DNA of 64,000 bases, taken from positions 1,054,001-1,118,000 of the forward strand of contig NC_010397.1 of NCBI RefSeq assembly GCF_000069185.1. Direction: 5' to 3'. Of the stretch, positions 51,796 through 61,433 are shown piece after piece. A program made the translations under genes and the position numbers. A model generated the notes under the pieces. It was not told the origin of the DNA. It made no database searches and worked only from the letters and a program-made list of their open reading frames with translations. How positions within the stretch are numbered: position 1 is the stretch's first letter; each line of letters starts with the position of its first letter. This DNA is from Mycobacteroides abscessus ATCC 19977 (lineage in GTDB: Bacteria > Actinomycetota > Actinomycetes > Mycobacteriales > Mycobacteriaceae).

Positions 51796-52938
51796 GTGAC
51801 GCAGACTCACACCGACGCCCAGTCGCCCACCTCGCCAGTTCGCGCCCGCACGGGTGAATTCGAGTGGGCATTCCCCGCGATCCGCGGCGTCCAAGCTGGA
51901 CGCGAGTACTACGTGACGATGTGCCCGCTACGGCTCATTCCCAGAATGTTCCTGTTCGATGAGGAAGAGTTGACTGCGGAGATGCGGGCACAGCGCACGC
52001 TGAATAAGGGCCGCGTGCCGGAGATCGCCCGGTACATCGTGGAGAACAGTGATAGCTACGTGTTCTCCGCGCTGACGGCGTCGGTGGACGTCGATGTGCG
52101 ATTCGATCCGCTTGCCACGGATGGTCCAAGCGATCGGGTGGGCACGCTCGTAATTCCTATGTCAGCTCGCTTCGTGATCAACGATGGTCAGCACCGGCGC
52201 GCGGCCATCCAGCAAGCACTGGCAGAGAATCCTGCCCTGGGCGACGAGAGTATCGCGATCGTCTTGTTCCTCGATATTGGCCTGGAGCGCTGCCAGCAGA
52301 TGTTCGCTGATCTCAACCGCTACGCGGTTCGTCCCGCGAAGTCGATCGGCGTGCTGTATGACCACCGGGACGAGATGTCCGCGCTGACGAGGCTTGTCGT
52401 GTTGCGCTCACCTTTCTTGCGTGATCTGACAGAGATGGAGACGTCGAACCTCGCCCAGCGGTCGCGGAAGCTGTTCACGCTGTCAGCGCTACACGCCGCC
52501 ACCAAGGCGCTTCTCGACGGTATCGAGGAGAGCAACTTCGAGCGTCGAGTCGATCTCGCTTCGAAGTACTGGGAACTGGTGATCGGTCAATTTCCTGAGT
52601 GGGACCAGGTTTTCAACCGCGAGATAACCGCGGGCGAAGTGCGCCGAGACTTCATTCATACGCACGGAATCGTGCTGCACGCCCTCGGCAAAGTGGGGAA
52701 CAGTCTGCTGAGTCAGGGCAAAGGAGTCCGGTCTTGGTCGCCTGCCTTGAAGAAGCTGCGGGACGTGGACTGGCACCGCGCAAGCAGTACGTGGGAGGGC
52801 CGCGCCGTCATTGGCGGCCGTGTGTCGAAGAGCGCGGCCAACGTCCTGCTCACCACTGCGGCGATGCGCGCAGTTATGGGATTGCCGCTGCCGCCTGATG
52901 AGCAGCGTGCGGAAGACGTATTTGGAGGAGGGAATTAA
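51796..52938 (+). CDS. dndB: DNA sulfur modification protein DndB (DGQHR domain)
   Basis: A 380-residue protein with the family motif INDGQHRRAAI (D130-R134). DndB is not needed for modification itself; in Streptomyces it regulates dnd transcription and tunes modification frequency. The N-terminus (WAFPAIRGVQAGREYYVTMCPL and LFDEEELTAEMRAQRTLNKGR) is typical of the Dnd-type members. It starts at a GTG with only a poor Shine-Dalgarno sequence. It is the first gene of the plus-strand operon; dndC starts directly after its stop with GGAGGAGGG upstream. Confidence 0.93.
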   Translation: MTQTHTDAQSPTSPVRARTGEFEWAFPAIRGVQAGREYYVTMCPLRLIPRMFLFDEEELTAEMRAQRTLNKGRVPEIARYIVENSDSYVFSALTASVDVDVRFDPLATDGPSDRVGTLVIPMSARFVINDGQHRRAAIQQALAENPALGDESIAIVLFLDIGLERCQQMFADLNRYAVRPAKSIGVLYDHRDEMSALTRLVVLRSPFLRDLTEMETSNLAQRSRKLFTLSALHAATKALLDGIEESNFERRVDLASKYWELVIGQFPEWDQVFNREITAGEVRRDFIHTHGIVLHALGKVGNSLLSQGKGVRSWSPALKKLRDVDWHRASSTWEGRAVIGGRVSKSAANVLLTTAAMRAVMGLPLPPDEQRAEDVFGGGN

Positions 52939-54477
52939 GTGAAGCGAAGTCTGCCTATTACGCCGAAGCGGCGTTCGGCCTTTGATGAGTTGGGGTTTTC
53001 GGCGACCGTGGAGGCGGTCGTCCGTCAGGCGCAGGAACTTTATGCGGCCGATAACGTGCCGTGGGTCGTCGGATATTCGGGTGGCAAGGATTCGACTGCT
53101 GTCCTGCAGATAGTGTGGATGGCCCTGCAGGGATTGCCCAAGAAGCAACGGCACAAGCCCGTTCATGTAATCAGTACAGACACGCTGGTCGAAAACCCGG
53201 TGGTCGCCTCCTGGGTGACACATTCGCTCGAAGTGATGGAAGCCGCCGCAGTCAAGAGCGAGCTCCCCCTGACTCCTCACCGACTCACTCCTGCGGTCGC
53301 GGACACGTTTTGGGTCAACTTGATCGGTCGCGGCTATCCGGCGCCGAGACCGAAGTTTCGATGGTGCACAGAACGGCTGAAGATCAAGCCATCGAATACC
53401 TTTATCCGCGACATGGTGACGACGCACGGTGAAGCGATCCTGGTGCTCGGTACCAGGAAAGCCGAAAGTTCCGGACGGTCCCACCGGATGACGGAATTGG
53501 AGGCCCGTCGTGTCCGAGATCTACTGAGTCCCAATAACTCGCTACCGAACTGCCTTGTGTACTCACCGGTTGAGGACTGGTCCAACGATGACGTGTGGAC
53601 GTTCCTGATGCAGGAAGCAAATCCGTGGGGCTATTCCAATAAGGAACTGCTGACGATGTACCAGGGTGCTTCACCAGACGGTGAGTGCCCGCTGGTTGTC
53701 GATTCCAGCACACCTAGTTGCGGAGATAGCCGATTCGGCTGCTGGACTTGCACATTGGTCGACAAGGACAAGTCGATGTCGGCGATGATCCAGAACGACG
53801 AGGAGAAAGAATGGATGCTCCCGCTGCTGGATCTTCGAAATGCACTCGACGTCGCTGATGACAGACATCTGCGTGACTTCCGGCGGATGAACGGTTCGGT
53901 GCAGCTTTTCCATGGCAAACCGATCCCCGGTCCCTACACGCAGGACTCGCGTGAAGACTGGCTGCGTAGACTGCTTGATGCACAAGCATTTATCCGTGCA
54001 GAAGGTCCCGACTACGTTCGATCTCTGGATCTGATCACGCAGGCCGAGCTGGACGAGATCCGTCGCATATGGGTGGTCGAGAAGCATGAGTTTGAGGACC
54101 ACTTGCCTGCGATCTACGAGCGTGCAATGGGTGTTCCCTATCCGGGCCGACCCTTGGATGAGCACCTGCCGCTCGGACCTGAACTGATCGACACGCTGCG
54201 CGAAGTGACGGGTGGCGATCGTTTGCACTTTGAACTTGTCCGGGAACTCCTTGACGTCGAGCAACGGTATCGCACCCAATCGCGCCGCGCAGGACTGTTT
54301 GACTCTTTGGAGGCGGCCATTCGGCGGAACTTCTACGACGATCAGGACGACGCCCTTTCGAGGGCGCAACGCCGGAAAGCAGCCATGGATCGCAGTGGTG
54401 GGCAGACGGACGGACCCGATCCTTTGGATATCGCGGATGGCTATGTACGGCACGCTGAATCGGAGTTGGTGCAATGA
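52939..54477 (+). CDS. dndC: DNA phosphorothioation ATP pyrophosphatase DndC
   Basis: A 512-residue PAPS-reductase-like enzyme that activates the DNA backbone for sulfur insertion. The PP-loop SGGKDS is at residues 47-52. The iron-sulfur-cluster cysteines are visible in KFRWCTERLK, GECPLVV, SCGDSRFGCWTCTLVDKD. The GTRKAESSGR and EDWSNDDVWTFL segments are family hallmarks. The gene uses a GTG start behind GGAGGAGGG and overlaps dndD by ATGA. Confidence 0.96.
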   Translation: MKRSLPITPKRRSAFDELGFSATVEAVVRQAQELYAADNVPWVVGYSGGKDSTAVLQIVWMALQGLPKKQRHKPVHVISTDTLVENPVVASWVTHSLEVMEAAAVKSELPLTPHRLTPAVADTFWVNLIGRGYPAPRPKFRWCTERLKIKPSNTFIRDMVTTHGEAILVLGTRKAESSGRSHRMTELEARRVRDLLSPNNSLPNCLVYSPVEDWSNDDVWTFLMQEANPWGYSNKELLTMYQGASPDGECPLVVDSSTPSCGDSRFGCWTCTLVDKDKSMSAMIQNDEEKEWMLPLLDLRNALDVADDRHLRDFRRMNGSVQLFHGKPIPGPYTQDSREDWLRRLLDAQAFIRAEGPDYVRSLDLITQAELDEIRRIWVVEKHEFEDHLPAIYERAMGVPYPGRPLDEHLPLGPELIDTLREVTGGDRLHFELVRELLDVEQRYRTQSRRAGLFDSLEAAIRRNFYDDQDDALSRAQRRKAAMDRSGGQTDGPDPLDIADGYVRHAESELVQ

Positions 54478-56450
54478 TTCTCGATAACTTGGTGTTGGAG
54501 AACATCGGCACCTTCGGCGGCAAGAACGAAATCCGTCTCACGCCATCCTCGTCTAAGAAGCCGGTGGTGCTGATTGGCGGCCTGAACGGTGCTGGCAAGA
54601 CGACAATTCTCGAAGCTATCCACCTCGCGCTGTACGGGCCGTTGTCACAAGCCCGAAGTCGACGCAGCGGCAGCTACGACACGTACTTGCGAAGCCTGAT
54701 ACACCACGGCGTGCCAGCCTCGGAGGGCGCAGCAGTTGAGCTGAGCTTTCACCTCTTCCAACAAGGGGAGGAGCACTCGTACCGGATTAGGCGACGATGG
54801 CAAGGCGGCGGTGCGTCGCTACAAGAGTTTGTGCTCGTGTGGGTCGACGGCAAGTATGACGATGCGTTGACATCCACATGGAACGAACATGTGGAAACGT
54901 TCATCCCGCGCGGGATCGCGGGACTGTTCTTCTTCGATGGCGAGCAGATCGAAGCCCTCGCTGATTTGGAGCAATCCCAACATGTACTCAAGTCAGCGCT
55001 CGCCGCTCTCCTTGGCCTCGATCTGATCGACCGTCTATCTACAGATCTCGCCGTGTTGCGGCGGCGCCACCGCGGCGCTGAGGTTCCCGATGACTTGCGG
55101 CTGGCTGTTGAAGAGCGGCGCAAAACCGTCACGTTGGCTCGTCAGGGTGAGGAGATGGCCGCGACGTTGGCAGCGACGTCGCGGGTGGAGGCAGAACGGG
55201 CGGACAAGCGCCTTAACGAAGTCACTGAGCAGTACCGGGCGGCCGGAGGCGGTCTGCTTGAACAACGAGACGCCGCGAACACGCGGGTGACTTTAGTGCG
55301 ACAACAGATCGCTGACCTTGACGATGAGCTTCGCGCGGAAGCGGCTGATACCGCTCCCTTCCTCCTGGTCGGAGGCCTGCTGGGTGATCTGGCCAATCAT
55401 GTGGCACGCGAGCGGGACGCGCGCCGCGATTCGCTGGTGCTGAGCGTCGTGGGCGACCGCGATCGCGAGCTATTGGGACTGCTGCGCAAGGCAAAGGTTC
55501 GGGGAGCGGCGCTCACCGCGCTGGAAGAGTTCATGGCTTCGGATGTCGCGTCTCGCCAGGATGCATCGGCGCGCGTCCCGATGGTGAGCGGGCTACGCGA
55601 TGGGGGACCTGTCGAGGCCCTACACGCAAGCGTCCTACCGTCGACACAGAATCGTGTAGCGAGCCTGGTGGAACGGCGGGTCGCGCTCGCCGAAGAACTG
55701 GTGCAGGCCGAGCGAACGCTGGTTGCCATTCCAGATCCGGAATCGCTCGCATCACTCAAGCAGGAACTTGATGAGGCGTCCGAAGCCGCTGTGAGGTGTC
55801 ACGCGCTTCTCGTCCAGAACGAGGATCAGCTCGAAGCATCGCGCCAGGAGCGCGCTCGTGCCGACAGCGCATACGAAGCCGCGATGGACAAGTCGGCACA
55901 GGCAACACTCGACGCCGACGATGATCGCCGCCTGGTTGAGCACGCCGAGCGGGCTCGTGTGACCCTGGATGAGCTGAAGACCAAGGCTGCCGAGCGGCAC
56001 GTCAGCCAGATTGGTCGCCTGGTACTCGAAGCACTCACCAGGCTTCTCCGCAAAGACCGCCTCGTCACCGACGTTCGCATTGACCCGACGTCATACACCG
56101 TTGAGTTGGTCGGTTCTGATGGTCAGAGTCTCGCGGCAACGGAGCTGTCTGCCGGCGAGCGGCAGCTCTTGGCGGTGGCACTTCTGTGGGGACTTGCCCA
56201 GGCGGCCGGCCAACCGCTGCCGATGGTCATTGACACACCACTCGGCCGGCTAGACGGTGCGCATCGAGGTCGGCTCATCGAACGGTACTTTCCGCATGCG
56301 GCTCATCAGGTCGTGTTGCTGTCGACCGACACTGAAGTCGACGAAGCGGCATTGAAATCGTTGCGGCCGTCCGTCGGGAGGATGTACCGGCTGGAGTTCG
56401 ATAGCGCTGTTAACGCCACGACGGTTCAACTCGGATATTTTTGGGAGTGA
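54474..56450 (+). CDS. dndD: DNA sulfur modification ATPase DndD (SMC/Rad50-like)
   Basis: A 658-residue ABC-type ATPase with a central coiled coil (about 190-500). Walker A GGLNGAGKTT lies at 35-44, FFFDGEQIEALAD in the first lobe, the signature LSAGERQLLAVALLWGLA and Walker B PMVIDTPLGRLD near the C-terminus. DndD forms part of the DndCDE complex and probably nicks or remodels DNA using ATP. It starts in an ATGA overlap with dndC. Confidence 0.96.
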   Translation: MILDNLVLENIGTFGGKNEIRLTPSSSKKPVVLIGGLNGAGKTTILEAIHLALYGPLSQARSRRSGSYDTYLRSLIHHGVPASEGAAVELSFHLFQQGEEHSYRIRRRWQGGGASLQEFVLVWVDGKYDDALTSTWNEHVETFIPRGIAGLFFFDGEQIEALADLEQSQHVLKSALAALLGLDLIDRLSTDLAVLRRRHRGAEVPDDLRLAVEERRKTVTLARQGEEMAATLAATSRVEAERADKRLNEVTEQYRAAGGGLLEQRDAANTRVTLVRQQIADLDDELRAEAADTAPFLLVGGLLGDLANHVARERDARRDSLVLSVVGDRDRELLGLLRKAKVRGAALTALEEFMASDVASRQDASARVPMVSGLRDGGPVEALHASVLPSTQNRVASLVERRVALAEELVQAERTLVAIPDPESLASLKQELDEASEAAVRCHALLVQNEDQLEASRQERARADSAYEAAMDKSAQATLDADDDRRLVEHAERARVTLDELKTKAAERHVSQIGRLVLEALTRLLRKDRLVTDVRIDPTSYTVELVGSDGQSLAATELSAGERQLLAVALLWGLAQAAGQPLPMVIDTPLGRLDGAHRGRLIERYFPHAAHQVVLLSTDTEVDEAALKSLRPSVGRMYRLEFDSAVNATTVQLGYFWE

Positions 56451-56452
56451 GT

Positions 56453-56845
56453 ATGAGCATCGAGCACATCCGGTTGACGACAACGGCTCGCGACCAGCTA
56501 GTCACTCTGAAACGTCGAACCGGCATCACACAGTGGAATGTCCTGTGCCGCTGGGCGCTCTGCCGTTCTTTGGGGGAGTCTGCACCGCCTCCTGTGGCGA
56601 AGCTGGTGTTCGACAGCAATGTGGAGATGACATGGCGGGTGTTCGCCGGGGAACACGGCGACGAGTTGCTCGCGCTGGTGCGCTATCGCTGTCACGTCGA
56701 CGGATTAGCCACGGATGACGACACGATTGGGCAGCAGCTCCGTCTCCATCTTCATCGCGGGATTGGCTATCTGGTTGGTGATCCGCGTGTCACTAACATT
56801 GCGGGACTTGCCTCTCTTGTACTGGAACAGCCGCCAGCGGCATGA
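56453..56845 (+). CDS. dndE: DNA sulfur modification protein DndE
   Basis: A 130-residue DndE. The motifs IRLTTTARDQLVTLKRRTGI, QWNVLCRWALCRSL, VEMTWRVFAGE and LRLHLHRGIGYL are those of the family. DndE binds nicked DNA within the DndCDE complex. The ATG at 56453 has GGGAG upstream; a GTG at 56447 overlapping the dndD stop is possible. It overlaps the methyltransferase gene by ATGA. Confidence 0.94.
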   Translation: MSIEHIRLTTTARDQLVTLKRRTGITQWNVLCRWALCRSLGESAPPPVAKLVFDSNVEMTWRVFAGEHGDELLALVRYRCHVDGLATDDDTIGQQLRLHLHRGIGYLVGDPRVTNIAGLASLVLEQPPAA

Positions 56846-58314
56846 CCGAGCAGGTCGCGCGGCATCGAACGGCGATGACGCGTGCAGCGCTTTCCCGCCC
56901 GGTGGCGCTGGCGATATCTGACGGTGTACTGAATAGCTCCCTGTCCGTCTTCGACTACGGATGTGGGCGCGGCGACGATCTGCGGAACCTGACCGCTTTG
57001 GGATTTCAGACCGACGGGTGGGACCCGAGTCACCGGCCGGAGGCTGCGCTACGTCCTGCCGATATCGTCAACATCGGGTACGTGGTCAATGTCATCGATG
57101 ACCGTGCCGAGCGTCGAGAGACGTTGCAGCGCGCATGGAATCTCGCCAAGCAAGTGCTGGTTGTGTCTGCGCGGCTGGTGTGGGAAGCGCGCGATCTTGA
57201 AGGCCGTCCCTATGCCGACGGCCTTGTAACCCGTACGGGAACCTTCCAAAAGTTCTATGAACAAGCAGAACTGGCGGCCTGGATCGAGGAGTCTCTAGGC
57301 GTGAAGCCCGTCGCGGCCGCACCCGGCATTTTCTATGTTTTCCGGGATGCGGCGCGTGCTCACGAGTTTCTTGCAACACGGGCATATACGTACCGCCCGC
57401 GGATGCGCGCCGACCCGCACGCGGTGTACGAAACGCACAAGCAAACCCTCGCACCTCTGCTGGATTTTCTCAGTATGCATGCACGTAGTCCACGCAGCGG
57501 AGAACTCGAAGAATCAGCCGAGGTTCAGATCCGGGACCAATTCTCGTCAATTGCCAGTGCTACCAACTTGATTCGACAAGTTACCGATGATGACTACTGG
57601 GATGACGTTAGATTGCAGCGACGTCAGGAGATGCTCGTCTATATCGCGATGTCTCGGTTCGGGCGACGCCCGAGGTTCAGTGAACTCGCGAAAACGCTTG
57701 CCGCAGATATCAAGACACACCTCGGCAAGTACAGTGATGCCTGTCTCCAGGCCGACCGTCTTCTCCTTGCCACGGGTGATCCCGCGATCGTGCTCGTATC
57801 GGCGCGAAGTAGCAGCGTAGGCAAGCAGACGCCTTCCGCTCTGTACGTTCATCGCTCTGCGCTTGGCCATTTGCCACCGGTACTACGTGTGTATGAGGCC
57901 TGCGGGCGGGTTCTTGCTGGCACCGTCGAGCATGCCAACATGGTGAAGCTGTCAGTAAAGGAGCCGCAGGTCTCATACCTGACTTATCCTGACTTTGACC
58001 GTGATCCGCATCCGACCCTGCGGTCGGCTGTCACGGTGAATCTCCGGAGACTCAGCGTGGACTGGCGCGACTACAGCCGGTCAGAGAACCCCCCCTTGCT
58101 CCACCGCAAGGAGGAGTTCGTCGGTCCGGATCATCCGAAGCGCTCTCTCTATGAACGCTTGACGCGCGCGGAAGTGAATGCCGGGCTGTATGCGCACCCG
58201 GAGCGGATCGGAACACTTATAGGTTGGCAGTCCACGATGCACGCTGCGGGAGTGTCAGTTCGTGGGCATCGACTTGTGCTTAGACAAGCGCTAAGCGGAA
58301 CTGACGCGAAGTGA
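56842..58314 (+). CDS. DNA phosphorothioation-associated putative methyltransferase
   Basis: A 490-residue protein of the family regularly found with dnd operons. A class I SAM-binding motif is seen near residues 35-60 (VFDYGCGRGDDLRNLTALGF, then TDGWDPSH), followed by IVNIGYVVNVIDD. The C-terminal two thirds (YLTYPDFDRDPHPTLRSAV) are family-specific. Its role beside Dnd is not established; a regulatory or second-modification role is a guess. It ends the dndB-C-D-E operon and converges on the second DGQHR gene, 38 bases away. Confidence 0.85.
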   Translation: MTEQVARHRTAMTRAALSRPVALAISDGVLNSSLSVFDYGCGRGDDLRNLTALGFQTDGWDPSHRPEAALRPADIVNIGYVVNVIDDRAERRETLQRAWNLAKQVLVVSARLVWEARDLEGRPYADGLVTRTGTFQKFYEQAELAAWIEESLGVKPVAAAPGIFYVFRDAARAHEFLATRAYTYRPRMRADPHAVYETHKQTLAPLLDFLSMHARSPRSGELEESAEVQIRDQFSSIASATNLIRQVTDDDYWDDVRLQRRQEMLVYIAMSRFGRRPRFSELAKTLAADIKTHLGKYSDACLQADRLLLATGDPAIVLVSARSSSVGKQTPSALYVHRSALGHLPPVLRVYEACGRVLAGTVEHANMVKLSVKEPQVSYLTYPDFDRDPHPTLRSAVTVNLRRLSVDWRDYSRSENPPLLHRKEEFVGPDHPKRSLYERLTRAEVNAGLYAHPERIGTLIGWQSTMHAAGVSVRGHRLVLRQALSGTDAK

Positions 58315-58352
58315 CGCGACAGCACTTGCTTCAGGAATGGAAATCTACCAAT

Positions 58353-60587
58353 TCAGCTCGATTCCGGTCCAATTAGGTCTTCGAGCTCAACCGATTCTTC
58401 CGTTTCATCCTCGATGTCCCCCGATTCACCTTCAAGTTCGTCTTCGCCCGCGTCAACTTCATCAGCGGAATCCGTGGAGATTGCTGCGTCCGCCTGTGCT
58501 TCCACCCATGCGTCCCAGTCGGCGGCGCTGATGCTGAACCAGCGAAGTAATGCCGTGCGCAATTCTGACGTCGCGGATTCCTTCGCCTGTTTCCGACGCT
58601 GAGCGTCGTTCAGTCCTGGATCGGAAGTCTTGAGCGCTTTCTCCTTCTCGCCGGCGACATACTCGATGTATGCACCTCTCGCGATGTCGCGATGCGCCTT
58701 GAGCGTCGAACCTGAAATCACACCGTCGAGTTCAGGTGCTGCTTGCTCCGACCCAAGAATCTCAAGCCAGAAGTAGCGGAACTGAATCGCTCGAGGTGCG
58801 TCCATATTGGCAATCACGTTAAGAGGGTGTCGCGGAAAATCGTCGCGCCGTTTTGCGAGTGCTAGTCGTCGGTCGTAGTCGCCCGTTATTTTACTCAACA
58901 TCCAGGCGTTGATCCCACGCGTCATGCAATGTGCGATATCGACGACACTGGCATCGCTTTCTCTCGCGAGCCTATGCAGAGTTCCAAGTGTCAACGCGAG
59001 TCCTAGCTGGCAGGCATGGGTATTAATTGCCTGAAAAAGCTGATTGGCGCTCTCCCGCTTAGACTTGGTTCCCAATAGTTCCTGCGCGCGAAGCTCTTCA
59101 AACTCAGCCTGCTTCTTCACAATTAGGTCCCAGGCTTTTACCACGTCGGGCTTTGTGGATGCTCCGCCCTGGAGTGCACGCTCCTCCTGGTAGTAGATGG
59201 CGGAATCCCGCAGAGTCCAGTACATGCCCACCCCGCTAAAGAGGGCGTCGTGTGCCAGCATCGCAATAGCCTCGTCGGGTAACCAGTTCTGCTTCAGTTT
59301 GGTGAGCGCGTCGGCATGGGCTTTGAATGGCAACGTCTCGCTGAGGAGGATAAGAAGTGCCCGACTCCATGTGTCTTTGTATGCGTCCGCAAGTGTGCTG
59401 ATAGCGGACTCGGGAAAGGCTAGGTTCCCCAACTTATCGCGGGAGAACGGTTCGTCGCCCGGCAACGTTGGCGGAAACAACTTGTCGACGGCAAGCTGTG
59501 TTCGCATGAATGCATTACGTTCTTCTTCCGGCTCGCGCTTGCCCATTGTAACATCGACTTTATTGATGTACTTCGGAGGTCCAAATATAACCCTAGTGAC
59601 CATTTGCTTAAGGACATGGATATTGGTCAGAGCCGACCAGCGTGCGGACTGTGTAGTTTTAGTATCCGGATTATCGTACTCGATGCAGTAAAGAGGAAGA
59701 AATTCGTCAGTCGCCTGGTTGCGTAGCTGGGTCAATGAGGTCCGAGTGAGAATATTAACCAGTTCACCGTCGGACAACAAGATCAGGCGGGATTCGCTCG
59801 GCGCGCGCGCCTCTTTGTTCACGTCGACAAACAGCTTGCGTGCCGCCTTATGCGGATCTTTGTCTGGTCCAAATAGGTCCGGGAACCAGAGCACATTAAC
59901 CGGCACTTCGATGTCATCGAGAGCAACATTGCCGAGGCTCTTAACTATCTCTTTAATGCGAGTCTCATAGAAGTAGCGATAGCGTGCACCGCCGCTGTCT
60001 TGCCACATAGACCGGAGCGTGCGATCGATGGCCAGTAGCGCCATCGCGCGGTGCTGGCCATCGATAACGACGATCCGACAGAACTCTTTATTCCACCACA
60101 GCTGTCCTAGGGCGACCGGATTCGTTTTGCCATCCGCCCCAAGCAGCCGACGTGTGCGGAGGTGTTGCCCTGCATCTTGCTGTGCCCATGAGAGACCCGA
60201 ATCAGACACGGTTGTAGCGAGATCGAGCGATGGAAACTCTGAGGGGTGCTGGTGCTCGAAAGGCAACGCGATAGCGACGATCGGCGGAAAGAACGCAGGT
60301 CCAGTGGAATCGGGGTTGAGCAGATACGGGACTAGGCTCACTGCAACGCGATGGTCGTCAAGATCGCGCTGAAGGAGCTGGCTGAAATCCAGCTCTTCGG
60401 CCTCAATCACCTCGCGTACTGGCGCTAGATGTTGCGTGAGCCGTCGTTCGGGGTCTGTGGCTTCGGCGCCCAGGCGCGCCTTGGTCATCAGGTAGTTGAC
60501 CCTGCCCGCCGGTGTTCTGAACTGGCCGACCGTGCCTTGGACGTGGTTCTGAAACGTCGGTCCGCCGCCGAGTTGACTCAGGCTCAT
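58353..60587 (-). CDS. Large DGQHR-domain (DndB-like) protein
   Basis: A 744-residue protein with VIDGQHRAMALLAIDRTL (D176-R180), the DndB/DGQHR signature, within an N-terminal ParB-like region (WFPDLFGPDKDPHKAARKLFVDVNKEAR is split between residues about 225 and 252). A large unknown middle and an acidic tail (about 700-744, Glu/Asp/Ser) follow. It is twice the size of the operon's own DndB. The ATG at 60587 follows GGGAGA; a longer in-frame start at 60719 would overlap the GIY-YIG gene. Base composition is visibly less GC-rich than the core genome. Confidence 0.82.
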   Translation of the reverse strand: MSLSQLGGGPTFQNHVQGTVGQFRTPAGRVNYLMTKARLGAEATDPERRLTQHLAPVREVIEAEELDFSQLLQRDLDDHRVAVSLVPYLLNPDSTGPAFFPPIVAIALPFEHQHPSEFPSLDLATTVSDSGLSWAQQDAGQHLRTRRLLGADGKTNPVALGQLWWNKEFCRIVVIDGQHRAMALLAIDRTLRSMWQDSGGARYRYFYETRIKEIVKSLGNVALDDIEVPVNVLWFPDLFGPDKDPHKAARKLFVDVNKEARAPSESRLILLSDGELVNILTRTSLTQLRNQATDEFLPLYCIEYDNPDTKTTQSARWSALTNIHVLKQMVTRVIFGPPKYINKVDVTMGKREPEEERNAFMRTQLAVDKLFPPTLPGDEPFSRDKLGNLAFPESAISTLADAYKDTWSRALLILLSETLPFKAHADALTKLKQNWLPDEAIAMLAHDALFSGVGMYWTLRDSAIYYQEERALQGGASTKPDVVKAWDLIVKKQAEFEELRAQELLGTKSKRESANQLFQAINTHACQLGLALTLGTLHRLARESDASVVDIAHCMTRGINAWMLSKITGDYDRRLALAKRRDDFPRHPLNVIANMDAPRAIQFRYFWLEILGSEQAAPELDGVISGSTLKAHRDIARGAYIEYVAGEKEKALKTSDPGLNDAQRRKQAKESATSELRTALLRWFSISAADWDAWVEAQADAAISTDSADEVDAGEDELEGESGDIEDETEESVELEDLIGPESS

Positions 60588-60589
60588 GT

Positions 60590-61312
60590 TTACTGTCTCC
60601 CTAGAATGGGTTGGAAGATTCGCTGGACAATCCATTCGGCGGCTTGGGCAACCGATCGCTGGTTGGTGGTTGGCCCACTGTCGGCGGGTGGCGGTTGTGG
60701 CGCCGTCATAATCCAACACTCAAGTCGTTCGAGCGGTATCCCTGCCCCCGCGAGTCGCGCACCAAGGTCGCGGCCGAGAAATTGCAAGTTGGCGGCTTGT
60801 TCTGGCTTGCTTCGGAGCAGTGTGTTTGCCTTCTCAAAGCTAGCGCGGTGTTCAGCAAGTCGCTCTCGCAGGTTCGTCGCGACGCCGATGTAGAGCGGAC
60901 TGGCGAAGACAGGCGGAGCCGAAAGTAGCAGCTGGGTGAGGAGCCGACGATTGTCTGCAGTCGCAGCTAGCTCTCCAAGTCGGTCGTTGATGGGTGATTC
61001 GGCCGAACCAGCGGACCGTCGGGTGATGGACTGTCGTCGTATCGAGCCGAACCAGTTCAACCCGTAGGTGGCTGCTCCTTTGAGTTCCACCGCCGCGGGC
61101 TCATGGATGCGGGCGTAATCTTCGATCGCATTTACTAGGTCGAATCCCGCGACGTCGAATCCATTGCGCATCCGCGGATGCCAATCATCCTCAGACAAGG
61201 CAAGCTGCGCATACCACGCGTAGATCCCGGGAAGATCGGGTGCGAGATCGAGTTCAAGAGCGCCGAGCCGCGTCGGTGGTGATCCGGGGTCGTTCCCAGT
61301 CGGCGGCGGCAT
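60590..61312 (-). CDS. GIY-YIG nuclease-like protein
   Basis: A 240-residue protein with a split GIY-YIG motif: GIYAWY at 29-34 and LYIGVATNLRERLAEH at 140-155, with the arginine at about 149, and a candidate metal-binding glutamate E226 in QAAEWIVQRIFQPILG. About 105 residues are inserted between the GIY and YIG strands, far more than usual. It ends two bases before the large DGQHR gene, so the two form an operon opposed to the dnd operon. A nuclease acting on modified or unmodified DNA is likely but unproven. Confidence 0.7.
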   Translation of the reverse strand: MPPPTGNDPGSPPTRLGALELDLAPDLPGIYAWYAQLALSEDDWHPRMRNGFDVAGFDLVNAIEDYARIHEPAAVELKGAATYGLNWFGSIRRQSITRRSAGSAESPINDRLGELAATADNRRLLTQLLLSAPPVFASPLYIGVATNLRERLAEHRASFEKANTLLRSKPEQAANLQFLGRDLGARLAGAGIPLERLECWIMTAPQPPPADSGPTTNQRSVAQAAEWIVQRIFQPILGRQ

Positions 61313-61433
61313 GGCCTGATCCTAGGTCGTGGCTTGTCGCCGAGGTGACGCATATCCACGGGCCAAACTGTCGTGTCTTCCCATGACGGGGGCACCTGCG
61401 CTGGTAGCGTCGCAAATCGAAGGGGGGACCGCG

